Translations under genes and position numbers: made by a program
The notes under the pieces: model-generated
Told to the model about the DNA's origin: nothing
The model's database searches: none
What the model saw: only the letters and a program-made list of their open reading frames with translations
Part shown: positions 35,590-46,134 of the stretch, piece after piece
Position numbering within the stretch: the stretch's first letter is position 1
Layout of the letters: every line of letters begins with the position of its first letter
Source of the DNA: Treponema sp.
GTDB taxonomy: Bacteria; Spirochaetota; Spirochaetia; Treponematales; Treponemataceae
Length of the DNA stretch: 64,000 nucleotides
Direction of reading: 5' to 3'
Assembly: GCA_017619795.1 (NCBI GenBank)
Contig: JAFZRP010000013.1
Span: 62,001-126,000 of the forward strand

Positions 35590-35605
35590 AGGGAAATAAA
35601 ACCAA

Positions 35606-37813
35606 ATGAGGGATTGGGCTAAACAGCCGGTAAAAACACCGGTCAGTAAGCAGCAGTTAGATGCGTTTTGCACCCCTCACATAAAAAACAAAATCAATTC
35701 GCTTTTCGGTTCAGATCTGCCTCCCGAAGAAGCTGCTGTATTATCACAGATTTTTTCAACAATTCTCATTCGTCGTAACATTCCTCAGGAGGATGATATT
35801 CTTTTTTATCTTGAGGATGATCTCCGCTTCCAGCATAATCCGTTTTTGTTTTCTTCTATGGAGGATGCGGTTGAAAGAATTATTCAAGCAGCAGAAGAAA
35901 ACGAAAAGGTTCTTATTTTCGGCGACAAAGATGTTGACGGAATTACAAGTACAGTAATTCTTCACAACTGTCTTAAAAAAATGGGAATTGACGTTCAGTG
36001 GCGCGTTCCTGTTGATAATGATACTTACGGGCTTTCTATTCAGGCAATAGATGATTTTGCAGCAGAAGGAGGAAGCCTCATCATCACTGTTGACTGCGGC
36101 ATTTCAAACTTTGAAGAAATTAAACACGCAAATGATAATTATATAGACGTAATTGTTACTGACCATCATAATCCTCCGGAAAACCTACCGGAAGCGGTTG
36201 TAATAGTAGATCCTAAAACAGAAGATTCAGGGTATCCTTTTAAGGATATTTCCGGTGCGGCTGTGGCGTACAAGCTTGTTTCTGCACTACGCTTCTCTAA
36301 TTCAGATTTTTACAATGCAGAGCTTTGTATTCTTGATATTGCAAAAAAGGATGATGGTACTTATTCTGTTAACTGCGTAAAGATAAAAAATCTTATTAAG
36401 ATAAAAGAGCTGCACGAAACAATCATTCCGGGTAAAACTTCTTTTTACGACTTAAAGCTTCCTTCTTTTTTACAAAGCCAGATGATTTATGCGTGGGATT
36501 GTGAAGGAACAAAAAAGCTTTTGAAGGAGCTTTTTGGCAGCGGAATAGATTTTTATCTTTATGATTTACGCGGAGAGGTTGCAAAGCTTATTCCGTCTTT
36601 TAGTACAAAATCAATTGCCGACATTCAGAATCAGTCGCTTATTGCAAAATATCATCCTCAGGAAAATACAACAATCAACTGTCTTTACAACCTGTATATC
36701 ACGTATACAAATATGATGATTGCAAGAAAGTTTCCTGAAAATGCAGAAGAAGAAAAAAAGGATTTACAGCTTGTAGCGCTCGCTGCAATTGCAGACATTA
36801 TGCCGCTCAAAAACGAAAACAGACTTTTTGTAAGGGCCGGCGTAAACTCTTTAATGCACGACACACCTCGTCCTGGTCTTCTAGAGCTTTTTTCACGCCT
36901 GAGGATAAATACAGAAATCCTTACGGCAAAGGATTTGTCCTGGACTGTTACACCGGCATTAAATGCGGCAGGCAGACTTGGACAGGCAAACTGTGCACTT
37001 GAGCTTTTACTGGCCGAGGATGCGCCTACAAGAGAAAGAAAGGCTGAAGAAATCTTTAATCTTAACGAAGAAAGAAAAGCACGGCTTGTGAACATTTCCG
37101 GTCAGATTAAAACTATTGCTACAGAAAGCTTGCCGGAATACCAGAACAAAATGTGCGTTATTTTTGATGAAACAATAGACAAAGGATTAACTGGAAATCT
37201 TGCGAACAGGTTTATGCAGGACTTTGGAGTTCCTTCTATAGTTTTCACTAAGAATGATAATTTTTACGTCGGCTCTATGAGGAGCTGTCGCGGACTTATT
37301 GCTACAGATTTTCTTGACAGCTTTGGTGACTTTTTTATAAATCACGGAGGCCACAACTTTGCGGCAGGCTTTAGCTTTGAAGAAGAAAAATATGATTCGT
37401 TTATTCAGAAGGCAAAGGAAATTTGTTCTAAGCTGGAGCTTGAGCCTGAGAAAAATGAAATTGTAATTGATGCGGAGATTCCACAAGCGTATCTTTCACC
37501 GTCAACGTTTAAAATCTACTACAATCTTGAACCTTATGGCTGCCAGAACAGCGATTTAATTCTTAAGACTTCTAAGGTAAAGGTGGTCGATGCGGTAAAG
37601 GTTGGTAAAAAAGAACCGTGCAGCCTTAAGCTCCTGCTCGACTGCGGAAAGTATAAGTTCCCGGCCCTCTTCTGGGGAAAAGGCGACCTGCTCAATACAG
37701 AAATTGTTGTTGGTCAATACTATGATATCCTGTATAATATGAGCAGAAACTATTTTAATGGAACTATTACGCAACAGTTTGAAATTATTGATATAAAGCA
37801 ATCTTACGAATAA
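35606..37813 (+). CDS. recJ: Single-stranded-DNA exonuclease RecJ, with enlarged middle
   Basis: 735 residues, longer than the usual 560-580. DHH-family motifs are intact: VLIFGDKDVDGITSTVIL, LIITVDCGISN, VIVTDHHNPPENLPEAVVIVDPK, then LQLVALAAIADIMPL and the DHHA1 motif NHGGHNFAAGFSFE. About 130 extra residues lie between the DHH Asp region (residue about 220) and LVALAAIADIMPL (about 390). That insert reads as a folded segment (FLQSQMIYAWDCEGTKKLLKEL), not low complexity. Degrades ssDNA 5' to 3' in recombination and mismatch repair. Confidence 0.9.
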   Translation: MRDWAKQPVKTPVSKQQLDAFCTPHIKNKINSLFGSDLPPEEAAVLSQIFSTILIRRNIPQEDDILFYLEDDLRFQHNPFLFSSMEDAVERIIQAAEENEKVLIFGDKDVDGITSTVILHNCLKKMGIDVQWRVPVDNDTYGLSIQAIDDFAAEGGSLIITVDCGISNFEEIKHANDNYIDVIVTDHHNPPENLPEAVVIVDPKTEDSGYPFKDISGAAVAYKLVSALRFSNSDFYNAELCILDIAKKDDGTYSVNCVKIKNLIKIKELHETIIPGKTSFYDLKLPSFLQSQMIYAWDCEGTKKLLKELFGSGIDFYLYDLRGEVAKLIPSFSTKSIADIQNQSLIAKYHPQENTTINCLYNLYITYTNMMIARKFPENAEEEKKDLQLVALAAIADIMPLKNENRLFVRAGVNSLMHDTPRPGLLELFSRLRINTEILTAKDLSWTVTPALNAAGRLGQANCALELLLAEDAPTRERKAEEIFNLNEERKARLVNISGQIKTIATESLPEYQNKMCVIFDETIDKGLTGNLANRFMQDFGVPSIVFTKNDNFYVGSMRSCRGLIATDFLDSFGDFFINHGGHNFAAGFSFEEEKYDSFIQKAKEICSKLELEPEKNEIVIDAEIPQAYLSPSTFKIYYNLEPYGCQNSDLILKTSKVKVVDAVKVGKKEPCSLKLLLDCGKYKFPALFWGKGDLLNTEIVVGQYYDILYNMSRNYFNGTITQQFEIIDIKQSYE

Positions 37814-37825
37814 AAGGATATAGAT

Positions 37826-38848
37826 ATGAAAAAATTATTTAAAACATTATTTACTGCAGCAGTTATCTTCACACTCTTTTCAACATTCACTTTTGCAGAA
37901 ACTGCAGTTTATCAGACAGAAAACTATATATTGAACGTAAGCTACAATGAAACACTCGTTCCTGGCGACGCAATTTTTGTTAGGCTTACAGTATCTATTC
38001 CTAAGAATGCAATTCCTAAGACACATAAAAAAACAGAAAAGTTTGTTGAACCGGAGCGCAAGGCAACCCTCAGACTTTATCAGGGTGCAAAAGTAATTGA
38101 AAAGGCTGATTTTTATACGCTCGAAAAAAATAAAAAGCCGTATACAACAGAGCTCCTTTGTGGTGTTCCACTTTCTACCTGGCTTAAAAACGATGCCTAT
38201 ACTATAAAGGTTATCTATTCCTTTGAAAACGATGAGCTTAAGGAGTTTACGCTGCCTTTAATCTATAAGGGCCGAACTTTTGTTTCCGAAACTATTGATT
38301 TTGACGAAAAGAACTCCAACATCAAAAACGACAACAGTCCTGAACGAATTGCACAGATTCAAAAGCTTAACAATATCCTTTTTACAACCTTCCCTGCAGA
38401 TACATACACAAACCAGGAGTTTGTAAAGCCTGTTCAATCTGACAATTTTACTTCGTATTTTGGCGACAGAAGAACGTACACTTATACAAACGGAAAATCT
38501 GAAACAAGCCTTCACAACGGTAATGATTATGGTGTACCGGAAGGAACTCCTGTTATTGCGTGTGCAGACGGTCGCGTTGTTATGGCAGAAAACCGAATCT
38601 CTACAGGCTGGAGCATTGTTGTAGAACATCTCCCTGGTCTTTACAGCCTGTACTATCATCTTTCTGAAATGAATGTAAAAGAAGGTGATTTTGTTACTCA
38701 GAATATGATTATTGGAAAATCTGGTTCAACAGGACTTGCAACAGGTCCTCATCTTCACTGGGAAATGAGACTCAACGGAGAAGCTGTACGACCAGAGTTC
38801 TTTATCAGTAACTTTATGTTTGAGCCTGCAAAAACTGAGGTTCAGTAA
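37826..38848 (+). CDS. Exported M23-family peptidase
   Basis: 340 residues. Signal peptide (MKKLFKTLFTAAVIFTLF...TFA), a beta-rich N-terminal domain of about 150 residues (NYILNVSYNETLVPGDAIFV, resembling an Ig-like fold), then M23 with zinc ligands in LHNGNDYGVPEGTPV and GPHLHWEMR plus YYHLSEM. Expected to cleave peptidoglycan peptides in the periplasm. RBS AAGGA. It follows recJ after 12 bases without functional link. Different in domain layout from the LysM/M23 protein at 13163. Confidence 0.88.
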   Translation: MKKLFKTLFTAAVIFTLFSTFTFAETAVYQTENYILNVSYNETLVPGDAIFVRLTVSIPKNAIPKTHKKTEKFVEPERKATLRLYQGAKVIEKADFYTLEKNKKPYTTELLCGVPLSTWLKNDAYTIKVIYSFENDELKEFTLPLIYKGRTFVSETIDFDEKNSNIKNDNSPERIAQIQKLNNILFTTFPADTYTNQEFVKPVQSDNFTSYFGDRRTYTYTNGKSETSLHNGNDYGVPEGTPVIACADGRVVMAENRISTGWSIVVEHLPGLYSLYYHLSEMNVKEGDFVTQNMIIGKSGSTGLATGPHLHWEMRLNGEAVRPEFFISNFMFEPAKTEVQ

Positions 38849-38881
38849 CCTAACCTAACCGCAAAACGCCAGTAAAAGTTT

Positions 38882-39508
38882 TTACAACTCAACAATATCA
38901 AGACCGCCTGAACGGTTTCTTATAATGGAATAATTTTTTCCTGTTTTGCAGGAGGATAGATCAACTGTAATTTTCTGTTTATATTTCCGGTCAAAAAGCA
39001 TATAGCGTTTTACGGCAAACCTCGCAATTTTAAACAGATTTTTTCTGTTTTCCATGCTTGAATAAACGCCGTTTAAAAGACACTGTCCGCCGTCATTATA
39101 ATATTTATCAAGGGTTGTGATTTTTTTGCTGACGGGGTGAGTTTCAAAGATTTCGTTTTTTCCATAGATTCTAAGCGGAAAAACAAAGGTTTTATTTTTC
39201 ATTTCCAGGCGGATAAAATCTACTGCAAGATACGCCCCATTCCAGGAACGCTCTATAACAGCAATTTCGTTTCCGTTCGTATTCATTATGGAGAACGTTC
39301 CACTGATAGTTTTTTCGTCTTCAGAATAAGTTGTGCCGTAAATTGTTATTCTGAGATACTCCTCAAGATTCACTTCAGGAACTGTTTCAATTGCAGAAGC
39401 ACAGGAATAGTAGCCTACAAAATTATATATACCTAAGCTTATAACAAAAATTGCTATGCAGGAAAATAAAACTGAAAGAAAGATAATCAGGCGTTTTTTA
39501 TTTTTCAT
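38882..39508 (-). CDS. Membrane-anchored protein, unknown function
   Basis: 208 residues. One N-terminal transmembrane helix (LIIFLSVLFSCIAIFVISLGIYNF) and a beta-rich extracytoplasmic part (EEYLRITIYGTTYSEDEKTISGTFSI). Its ATG lies inside the last codons of ligA (11-base overlap), so it is translationally coupled to the ligase. No family recognised. Confidence 0.65.
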   Translation of the reverse strand: MKNKKRLIIFLSVLFSCIAIFVISLGIYNFVGYYSCASAIETVPEVNLEEYLRITIYGTTYSEDEKTISGTFSIMNTNGNEIAVIERSWNGAYLAVDFIRLEMKNKTFVFPLRIYGKNEIFETHPVSKKITTLDKYYNDGGQCLLNGVYSSMENRKNLFKIARFAVKRYMLFDRKYKQKITVDLSSCKTGKNYSIIRNRSGGLDIVEL

Positions 39509-41423
39509 TCGCTTCTACAAGTATGAGAAATTCCTTCTCGTCTATTACCGGTATTCCAAGCTTAGCAGCCTTTACGTTTTTAGAAGAGCCGCTTTCTTTA
39601 TCATTTGTAACAAGATAGCTTAAATCTTTTGTAACGGAAGATTTTGTGCTGCCACCTGCTTTTTTTACAAGCTGCTCAGCATCTGCACGCTTCATTGTAA
39701 CTAATTCGCCAGTAAAACAGAATGAAAGGCCTGCCAGAGCACCGCCGCCAACGCTTTCAATTTCAATTACTCCGGACTCAACAAGTGAACGCATTTCCTC
39801 AGCATTTTCATCAAGTCCTTCCTTTATTGTACGAGCCATTATATCGGCAAAGCCATAAACTCCGGCAATCTGCTCCTGGGTTGCAGTAAGCATTTTTTCC
39901 AGATTGTTATAACCTGACTGAACAAGCTTTTCCGCAAGCGTTTCGCCAAAGCCTTCAATATCAAAGCCGGCAAGGAAAACAGATAGTCTCATTCTTCTGT
40001 GAGACTGAATGCTCTTGTAAACCTTTTCTGCTCCAAGAGATTTTTTTTCTGCTTCTATGCTTTCTTCGTTCAAAAAATACGGAACAAGGTCTTCTACACT
40101 AAGGGAATAAATATCTGATATTGACTGAACTCTTTTATCCTTAAAAAGCTGAGTAACAAGAGTTTCACCTAAATCTCTTATATCTACAACCTGCTGGAAC
40201 TTCAAAAGCTGATGAAGAATCCTCTTTGAACATTTTTTATTCGGGCAGTAAAGCCTGCTTCCTTCATCAACAAGTGCAGTTCCGCAAACCTCGCATATAC
40301 AAGGCATTTCAACAGGCTTTGTTTCCAGCCCTTTTTCTTCTACTACGCTTTCTATTTTAGGAATAATTTCACCGCGCTTTACAACAACAACGTGGCTGCC
40401 AATCTGTACACCAAGCTTTCTCATTGTATCGGGATTTGCAAGGCTCGCACGCTGAACCTTTGTACCGTTCAGTTCAACCTCATCAAAAATTGCAACTGGT
40501 GTGTAGGTTCCGCCGTTTATGCTCCATTCAATCTTTCGCAGTGTTGTAACGGCTTCTTCCAGACTGAACTTAAACGCAATCTGACGGTCTGGTCTGTTAC
40601 GGGAAGCATCCTCATAATTGATGGCACTTTCTTTTACAACAAGTCCATCAATATCATATTCAAGATTTTTGCGCTCCTCCATAACCTTGGCACGATAAGC
40701 AATTACGCGTTCAGGATTCATACAGATTACAAGCTTTACAACATTAAAGCCGCAGTCTATCAGCCATTTTATTTTTTCCTGCTCATTTGTAAAAAAAGTT
40801 TTGCCGTCGGTTGAAAGCGCATCGTAGGTTATAAGCTTAAGATACTCGCTGCCGTTTCCGTCCTTTCTTTTCATAAGTCCGTTTGCGGCGTTACGGCAGT
40901 TAGCCTTATCGGAAAAATACTGCCTGTGAACCTCGTGGGTCATTATTACTTCGCCGCGAATGCCACCGGTAAACGGAACAAGCTGTCCGTCCTTTCTGAT
41001 TTCCGGCAGGACACCACCCATCTTCCGTGCGTTTGCAGTTATATCATCACCGATTGCTCCATCCCCACGAGTTACTGCCCGTACAAAAACACCGTTTTCG
41101 TACTGAAGCTCAAGCGAAGCGCCATCAAGCTTATATTCTACAAGATATTTGTCGTATTTATGCTTTTCCGCCCAGGCAAGAAACTGTTCAGGGTTTGCAG
41201 CCTTTTCCTGACTGCCCATAGGCATGATATGTTTTATTTTTGCAAAGTTTCCGGAATCTGCACCAACTCTCTGGAGCACAGGATTTGAAGGGTCAAGCTC
41301 TTTAAGCTCATCCCAAAGCTTGTCAAACTCGGCATCGCTTATTATGCCTTCGCCGTCGTAATATGCCTTCTGATATTTTACAATCAGCTGCTCAAGCTCT
41401 TTTATAGTTTCAGCTTTTCCCAT
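39498..41423 (-). CDS. ligA: NAD-dependent DNA ligase
   Basis: 641 residues. Joins nicks in replication and repair using NAD. Adenylation Lys in VEYKLDGASLE, upstream Ia domain (YQKAYYDGEGIISDAEFDKLW), OB fold, four-Cys zinc finger (CEVCG ... CPNKKCS), helix-hairpin-helix repeats and a C-terminal BRCT domain (LSFCFTGELVTMKRADAEQL) are all present. It follows trmB after 8 bases. Confidence 0.95.
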   Translation of the reverse strand: MGKAETIKELEQLIVKYQKAYYDGEGIISDAEFDKLWDELKELDPSNPVLQRVGADSGNFAKIKHIMPMGSQEKAANPEQFLAWAEKHKYDKYLVEYKLDGASLELQYENGVFVRAVTRGDGAIGDDITANARKMGGVLPEIRKDGQLVPFTGGIRGEVIMTHEVHRQYFSDKANCRNAANGLMKRKDGNGSEYLKLITYDALSTDGKTFFTNEQEKIKWLIDCGFNVVKLVICMNPERVIAYRAKVMEERKNLEYDIDGLVVKESAINYEDASRNRPDRQIAFKFSLEEAVTTLRKIEWSINGGTYTPVAIFDEVELNGTKVQRASLANPDTMRKLGVQIGSHVVVVKRGEIIPKIESVVEEKGLETKPVEMPCICEVCGTALVDEGSRLYCPNKKCSKRILHQLLKFQQVVDIRDLGETLVTQLFKDKRVQSISDIYSLSVEDLVPYFLNEESIEAEKKSLGAEKVYKSIQSHRRMRLSVFLAGFDIEGFGETLAEKLVQSGYNNLEKMLTATQEQIAGVYGFADIMARTIKEGLDENAEEMRSLVESGVIEIESVGGGALAGLSFCFTGELVTMKRADAEQLVKKAGGSTKSSVTKDLSYLVTNDKESGSSKNVKAAKLGIPVIDEKEFLILVEANEK

Positions 41424-41431
41424 AACAAGCC

Positions 41432-42229
41432 CTACTCTTCGTCTTTTGCTTTCTTTTCAAAATAAAGCTCGGTAATTACGCGGTCTGCCTGCAAGCCCTT
41501 TCGCTCAAACTTAGTCTGACTTCGCCATTCTTGTGGTTCAGCAAAGCCATCGTATTTGTTTTTGAGCATTTCCGTAGCTGTAAGCTCTTCAAGCGCAAAC
41601 TCTGCGTATTCGATTATATCTGTTACAAAATAAAGGTAGCCGCCCGGAGTGAGCTTTTGAGCCATAAGATTTGTGCGCGGTCGCTGAACGAGTCTTCTTT
41701 TGTGATGACGTTTTTTTGGCCATGGATCCGGGAAGAAAATGTGGAAGCCGTTGATTGAATTATCACCGATCATGTATTCAAGGACTTCAAGAGCATCGTG
41801 TTCAATAATGAAAAGGTTTTTAAGCTCGCGGCGTTTAATTTCGCCAAGAAGCTTTCCAACGCCAGGACGATGAACTTCAATTCCAAGGTAATTTATGTCT
41901 GGATTAGCGGCGGCAATTTTGGCTGTTGCATCGCCCATTCCAAAACCAATTTCTACGACTATAGGATTAGTGTTTCCGAAGATTTCTACAAAATTGATTT
42001 TCTTGTGTTCAAAAGGAATACACCAGGCTGCAGATAACTCAGAATAAGCTCTTTCCTGAGCAGCAGTCATTCTACCGATTCTAAGCACGTAAGTTTTTAC
42101 TTCACGTCTTATTTTGTCAATTTCTGAAGAATTATTCTTTAATGAATCATTACCCGCATAAGGGTCTTCAGGCAAGGGTTCAGTGCTTTCTACAGCACAG
42201 TCTTTTTCTTCTATAATTTTCTCATTCAT
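41432..42229 (-). CDS. trmB: tRNA (guanine-46-N7)-methyltransferase
   Basis: 265 residues, with about 45 extra acidic N-terminal residues compared with typical TrmB. SAM-binding segment [34 protein letters not shown], and the signature [20 protein letters not shown] are intact. Methylates G46 in tRNA variable loops. RBS AAGGTG. An ATG further in (at about residue 50) is possible but unsupported. Confidence 0.94.
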   Translation of the reverse strand: MNEKIIEEKDCAVESTEPLPEDPYAGNDSLKNNSSEIDKIRREVKTYVLRIGRMTAAQERAYSELSAAWCIPFEHKKINFVEIFGNTNPIVVEIGFGMGDATAKIAAANPDINYLGIEVHRPGVGKLLGEIKRRELKNLFIIEHDALEVLEYMIGDNSINGFHIFFPDPWPKKRHHKRRLVQRPRTNLMAQKLTPGGYLYFVTDIIEYAEFALEELTATEMLKNKYDGFAEPQEWRSQTKFERKGLQADRVITELYFEKKAKDEE

Positions 42230-42255
42230 AGCAACACCTTTAATTTTTCAAAAGC

Positions 42256-42936
42256 TTAGTCATTTGAAGGAACAACCTGTTCAAGCGGCATTACACAAAT
42301 TACCGAATTATTTGGCAGCTTCCACACTTCATTAAAGCTGCCGGCGTTCCTGTATTTATTCCAGATTTTTCTTGTATCATCAAGCTTGTCAGTTCGTTCA
42401 CCGTAGTAAATTAATTTTCCTTCCTTGTCGTATATGGCAATATTCTTTTTTCCGCCTCTTTTTCTCATCATTTCAGGAATATCGCCGCTTTTGCTGTCGT
42501 AAAACTCTGAATCATAAGTTAGGACTGTCTTTGACTCAACCTTTTCTGCATCGGCATTATAAAAAGTGATATTGTATTCACCGGTAGGAATCTTTTCTCC
42601 GTCCGGTACAATAAGGGTTGTATTTCCTGCATACATTCTGTCATAGCTTTTAATCTTTACTACATCAGAAACATCCCAGGTAAAGCCGTTTTCTACAGCC
42701 TTTATATTTATATTTTCAAATCTTCTTGCATCGCTGATTGATTCAACAAAAACACACAGTCGTGCTGTAGGTAAAGCATTATCATTCTTGTATTCAAAAA
42801 CAACAGATAAGTTTGAATATTTTACTTCCGGTACAACCTGTGTGCACGATACAGAAAAAAGCATAAAAATGCACATTAGTACCGAAGCAAGAGAAACAGA
42901 GAATAAGTGGAATGATTTTGAAGAAATCTTACCCAT
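42256..42936 (-). CDS. Lipoprotein, unknown function
   Basis: 226 residues. Basic N-terminus, hydrophobic stretch and a lipobox-like LFSVSC with the Cys at about residue 31, then a beta-rich exported domain (FEYKNDNALPTARLCVFVES, GEYNITFYNADAEKVE, IAIYDKEGKLIYYGERTD). It starts one base after the preceding stop (TGATATG), so the two are coupled. Spirochaete lipoboxes are lax, which fits. No function assigned. Confidence 0.65.
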   Translation of the reverse strand: MGKISSKSFHLFSVSLASVLMCIFMLFSVSCTQVVPEVKYSNLSVVFEYKNDNALPTARLCVFVESISDARRFENINIKAVENGFTWDVSDVVKIKSYDRMYAGNTTLIVPDGEKIPTGEYNITFYNADAEKVESKTVLTYDSEFYDSKSGDIPEMMRKRGGKKNIAIYDKEGKLIYYGERTDKLDDTRKIWNKYRNAGSFNEVWKLPNNSVICVMPLEQVVPSND

Positions 42937-42937
42937 A

Positions 42938-44101
42938 TCAGAAATTAAAGTTCAAGGTGATAACCGTCAGGTCGCTTGTAGAATACTGGTTAACCAAAGA
43001 TTCAAACTTAACATTAACCTTTTTACAAGCATCATCGAGGTAAGAAAGATAATACAGACCCAAGTCTGTTCCTTCCTGACCTTCCGGCAATTCACGGTAA
43101 AAATCAATAAGCGTTTTTTTCGCAGTATTTGAGGATTTTGCGTTATCAATGTTTTCCTTAACTTCCTGGAACTCATCATCCTTATTATAAAGTGTAATAG
43201 AAAGCCTTCCCTGCTTTCCGATTGATGAAGAACCACCGCCAAGCTTCCATGAAAGGAATACAAGCTCGTGCTTGCGCTGAAGCTCCTGGACAATTTTAGC
43301 TCTGATTTCCGGATCAAAAATCAGGGAATTAATATCATCTATTCCCTGATACATATTTCTAGCCTCATTTCTGATATTGGAGTTTTCGTTATTAAGAGCA
43401 AGCTCCATAACCATTACAGAAATATACTCGGCAACCTTTGATTTTTCCATGTAAGAATTAAGAAGATTACGGATGGCTATGAACATTTCGTTGTTTCCGT
43501 CTGACTTATAGAACAGAGTGATAATATACCAGTTCATAAGGCCAAGCCTGTTCATAAACTTCTCTGACATAAGCAAAAAGATATTTTTTTCTTCTGCAGA
43601 ATAATCTTTATTGCTCATAATAGATTTCCAGATAGGATCAAGAATATTCTTTCTTGTTGACTGAATAATGCTTTCCTTGTTCTGAAGGATTGATCTTAAC
43701 TGGCGTTCGCTCATTTTAGTCTGTTCATCAATGAGCTTAGAAGGATTGCTTCTGTTGTGCTTTCTTACACATTCACACTGAATGAGTGCAGCATAAACCT
43801 CGCGGTCAAACTGCTTGTAAAGCAAAGAATAAACAATTACCTTAGACAGGTCCATTACTTCCTGTCTTGAAGAGACGAACTCAGACATTGATATTTCTAT
43901 TTTGGAAATATAGTCTACAAGTATCATGCTCTGAATTGACTGTGGTGAAAATTTATTCAAAGAAATACCATACTCGTCTGCATTATCAGCAAGTCTAAAC
44001 CTTATGAGTTTTTTGTTGTGGCTCATAAAATTTGAAGCTCCGCTTTCTGTAAGTATGACTTTCAGAGGCAATTCAATTATGAATTTTTTATCTGAGCTCA
44101 T
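42938..44101 (-). CDS. Uncharacterised treponemal protein
   Basis: 387 residues from the ATG at 44099-44101, which has GGGGAAA upstream; an ATG 15 codons earlier overlaps promoter-like TATTATA. Mostly helical and soluble, with no signal peptide or membrane helix. Segments such as KEELVFLSWKLGG-like (RKHELVFLSWKLGGGSSSIG) and VVYSLLYKQFDREVYAALIQ give no family. Co-transcribed with the lipoprotein gene and divergent from the membrane protein at 44192. Confidence 0.65.
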   Translation of the reverse strand: MSSDKKFIIELPLKVILTESGASNFMSHNKKLIRFRLADNADEYGISLNKFSPQSIQSMILVDYISKIEISMSEFVSSRQEVMDLSKVIVYSLLYKQFDREVYAALIQCECVRKHNRSNPSKLIDEQTKMSERQLRSILQNKESIIQSTRKNILDPIWKSIMSNKDYSAEEKNIFLLMSEKFMNRLGLMNWYIITLFYKSDGNNEMFIAIRNLLNSYMEKSKVAEYISVMVMELALNNENSNIRNEARNMYQGIDDINSLIFDPEIRAKIVQELQRKHELVFLSWKLGGGSSSIGKQGRLSITLYNKDDEFQEVKENIDNAKSSNTAKKTLIDFYRELPEGQEGTDLGLYYLSYLDDACKKVNVKFESLVNQYSTSDLTVITLNFNF

Positions 44102-44191
44102 TAGTTTCCCCGTATAATACACTTTTTGTATTATATTATTATACACAATGCCACTTGCATTGTAAACACTTACTTTATAAACTATTATCGG

Positions 44192-46129
44192 ATGAAATCA
44201 CCAGAAAAAAGACTGTTCACAATATTTTTTTTATTCTCCCTTTTTTTCAGGCTCTTCAGCACAGAAAATTCCGCAGCGGTTACGGATTCTGCTGTTCAAA
44301 AAGTCGGCTTTGAGCTGTGTGATTATGTAAACAGCCAGCTTGTACACAACGGAATTAAAACAAGCACCCAGCCTCTGGTCTCAAACGGCTTAAATTATTT
44401 TCCCTACAATATCATTATTGAAAATATTGCAGACAACAGATCAAGCGCAAGTATTCTGCTCTATTTTTCAATGGAAGATGCATATAATTTTGAGACAGAA
44501 CTTATTGAAATTATAAAAGCCCTTTCAACGGAAAGCTTTAATTCTACAGTAGTAATTTCTTACGGAGACGGCTTTCCCCTCAAAAATGATTTTATTGTTT
44601 CCGGAATCCAGGCGTTTACTGCTTCACTTAATACAAACATAACTTATTACGCCTTTGCAATAAAGCTTTCCGCGGAACACAATGGAATTATAAGCGGCTC
44701 AGGCGGAACAGCCTCCCCTTCCTGGATGGTAAAAGCAGCCTTCTCCACCTTTGCAAAACAGAAAATCCGCGAAGATATTCCACGCTATTATCTAAGCCAG
44801 TTTTCAAAATATACCTTTCTCCACGACGAGATACTTTCTTCTTTTTTCGCAACCGGTACCCAGGCAATCAGACTTAATCTTAAAAAAGATATAAATCACA
44901 CAGATTTTATTCGGCAGCTTGTTCAAAACTACAGCAAAGAGACTAAAAAAACACTTGACTACCATTCCCTTATGTTCCGCATTTTTAAGCATACAGTGTG
45001 GCTTTCAGAATACACAATCGTCCGATTAATCATCTTTACGATTTTTTTAAGCCTTATTTATACCTTTACAATTGGACTGTTAAACTCCAACCTCAAAAAC
45101 GTTGCCTGGAGACAAATTAAAACAAACTGGTACACCCTCCCTATAACCTTTCTGCTTTCGTCCGGCGGATTTTTTCTTGGAAAAGCAATTTATTTATTTT
45201 TCTCTTCCAGAGCTGGAGGCATGGGCACTGTCTACGGAATATTTATTCTTCAGATTCTGATTTCTTCTCTTTTTGTTTCGCTTTTCTTTCTTCTGGAGCT
45301 ATTTTTCCGCAGAACGTACGGCGAGCGTTCCCTTGATTTTCTTATTATGATTTCGTCGTTTGTGAACCAGTATTTGTTCTGTCTTTTTGATATTTCGCTT
45401 TATCCTTTTTTCCTGCTGCTTTGTCTTCTTGCAATTCTGGCAATTATCTTAAAAAGAAACTGGACTCATATTGTTCTGTTTATACTCACAATCCTGATTT
45501 TTATTCCGTATATTATCGGCTTGTACAAGTTTTCAGACTTATTCAGTCTGCGACAGTTTTTCCTGTCAAGCTGGCTCCAGAATCTTTCTATCCCTTTGAT
45601 TCTGCTTCCGTTTTATATGATGCTTCTGCGTATTTTTACTGCTACAAAAAAGCGTTTTACCCAGAAGAAAGTCTTTTTCATAATCGTTTCTGCAACGTAT
45701 GTATTTTTCTTTTTAGTGCTTTTTGTTTTGAATGCAATTCTTTTTTCTTACGAACCTGTAAAAAAAGAAAATATAATTACAGAAAACATCCGTGCTGACG
45801 ACTCACTGCTTAAGGTTTCTTATTCAGACAGAAAGGTTTTCTCTGACATTATCAGAACTATAAACCTAGATTTTGGAAAGCAGCCGGAAAGTGTTGTTTT
45901 TTATGTACAGGATGAAAATAAGCCGGCTGTTTTATATTCTGATAATGATTTTAAAACTGCAAATCGTGGAAAAACTTATTTTACACTTCCACCAAGACCT
46001 CCGAAAAACCTTACGTTTACATACGGAACTCAAAGTACAAGCTCAAAGATTTATGTTGAGCTAATCTATCTTTCGGATGATAATAAATATTATTGCTGCA
46101 CAAAAGAGCTTTCTACCCGCAGCAGGTGA
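44192..46129 (+). CDS. Polytopic membrane protein with large exported N-terminal domain
   Basis: 645 residues from the ATG at 44192. A signal anchor (LFTIFFLFSLFFRLFS) is followed by about 260 exported residues (SILLYFSMEDAYNFETELIE, TVVISYGDGFPLKNDFIV), then about seven transmembrane helices (LIIFTIFLSLIYTFTIGLL, LPITFLLSSGGFFLGKAIYLF, FLILQILISSLFVSLFFLL-like and later ones), then an exported tail. RBS weak. It ends 5 bases before dinB. Function unknown. Confidence 0.65.
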   Translation: MKSPEKRLFTIFFLFSLFFRLFSTENSAAVTDSAVQKVGFELCDYVNSQLVHNGIKTSTQPLVSNGLNYFPYNIIIENIADNRSSASILLYFSMEDAYNFETELIEIIKALSTESFNSTVVISYGDGFPLKNDFIVSGIQAFTASLNTNITYYAFAIKLSAEHNGIISGSGGTASPSWMVKAAFSTFAKQKIREDIPRYYLSQFSKYTFLHDEILSSFFATGTQAIRLNLKKDINHTDFIRQLVQNYSKETKKTLDYHSLMFRIFKHTVWLSEYTIVRLIIFTIFLSLIYTFTIGLLNSNLKNVAWRQIKTNWYTLPITFLLSSGGFFLGKAIYLFFSSRAGGMGTVYGIFILQILISSLFVSLFFLLELFFRRTYGERSLDFLIMISSFVNQYLFCLFDISLYPFFLLLCLLAILAIILKRNWTHIVLFILTILIFIPYIIGLYKFSDLFSLRQFFLSSWLQNLSIPLILLPFYMMLLRIFTATKKRFTQKKVFFIIVSATYVFFFLVLFVLNAILFSYEPVKKENIITENIRADDSLLKVSYSDRKVFSDIIRTINLDFGKQPESVVFYVQDENKPAVLYSDNDFKTANRGKTYFTLPPRPPKNLTFTYGTQSTSSKIYVELIYLSDDNKYYCCTKELSTRSR

Positions 46130-46134
46130 TAAGG

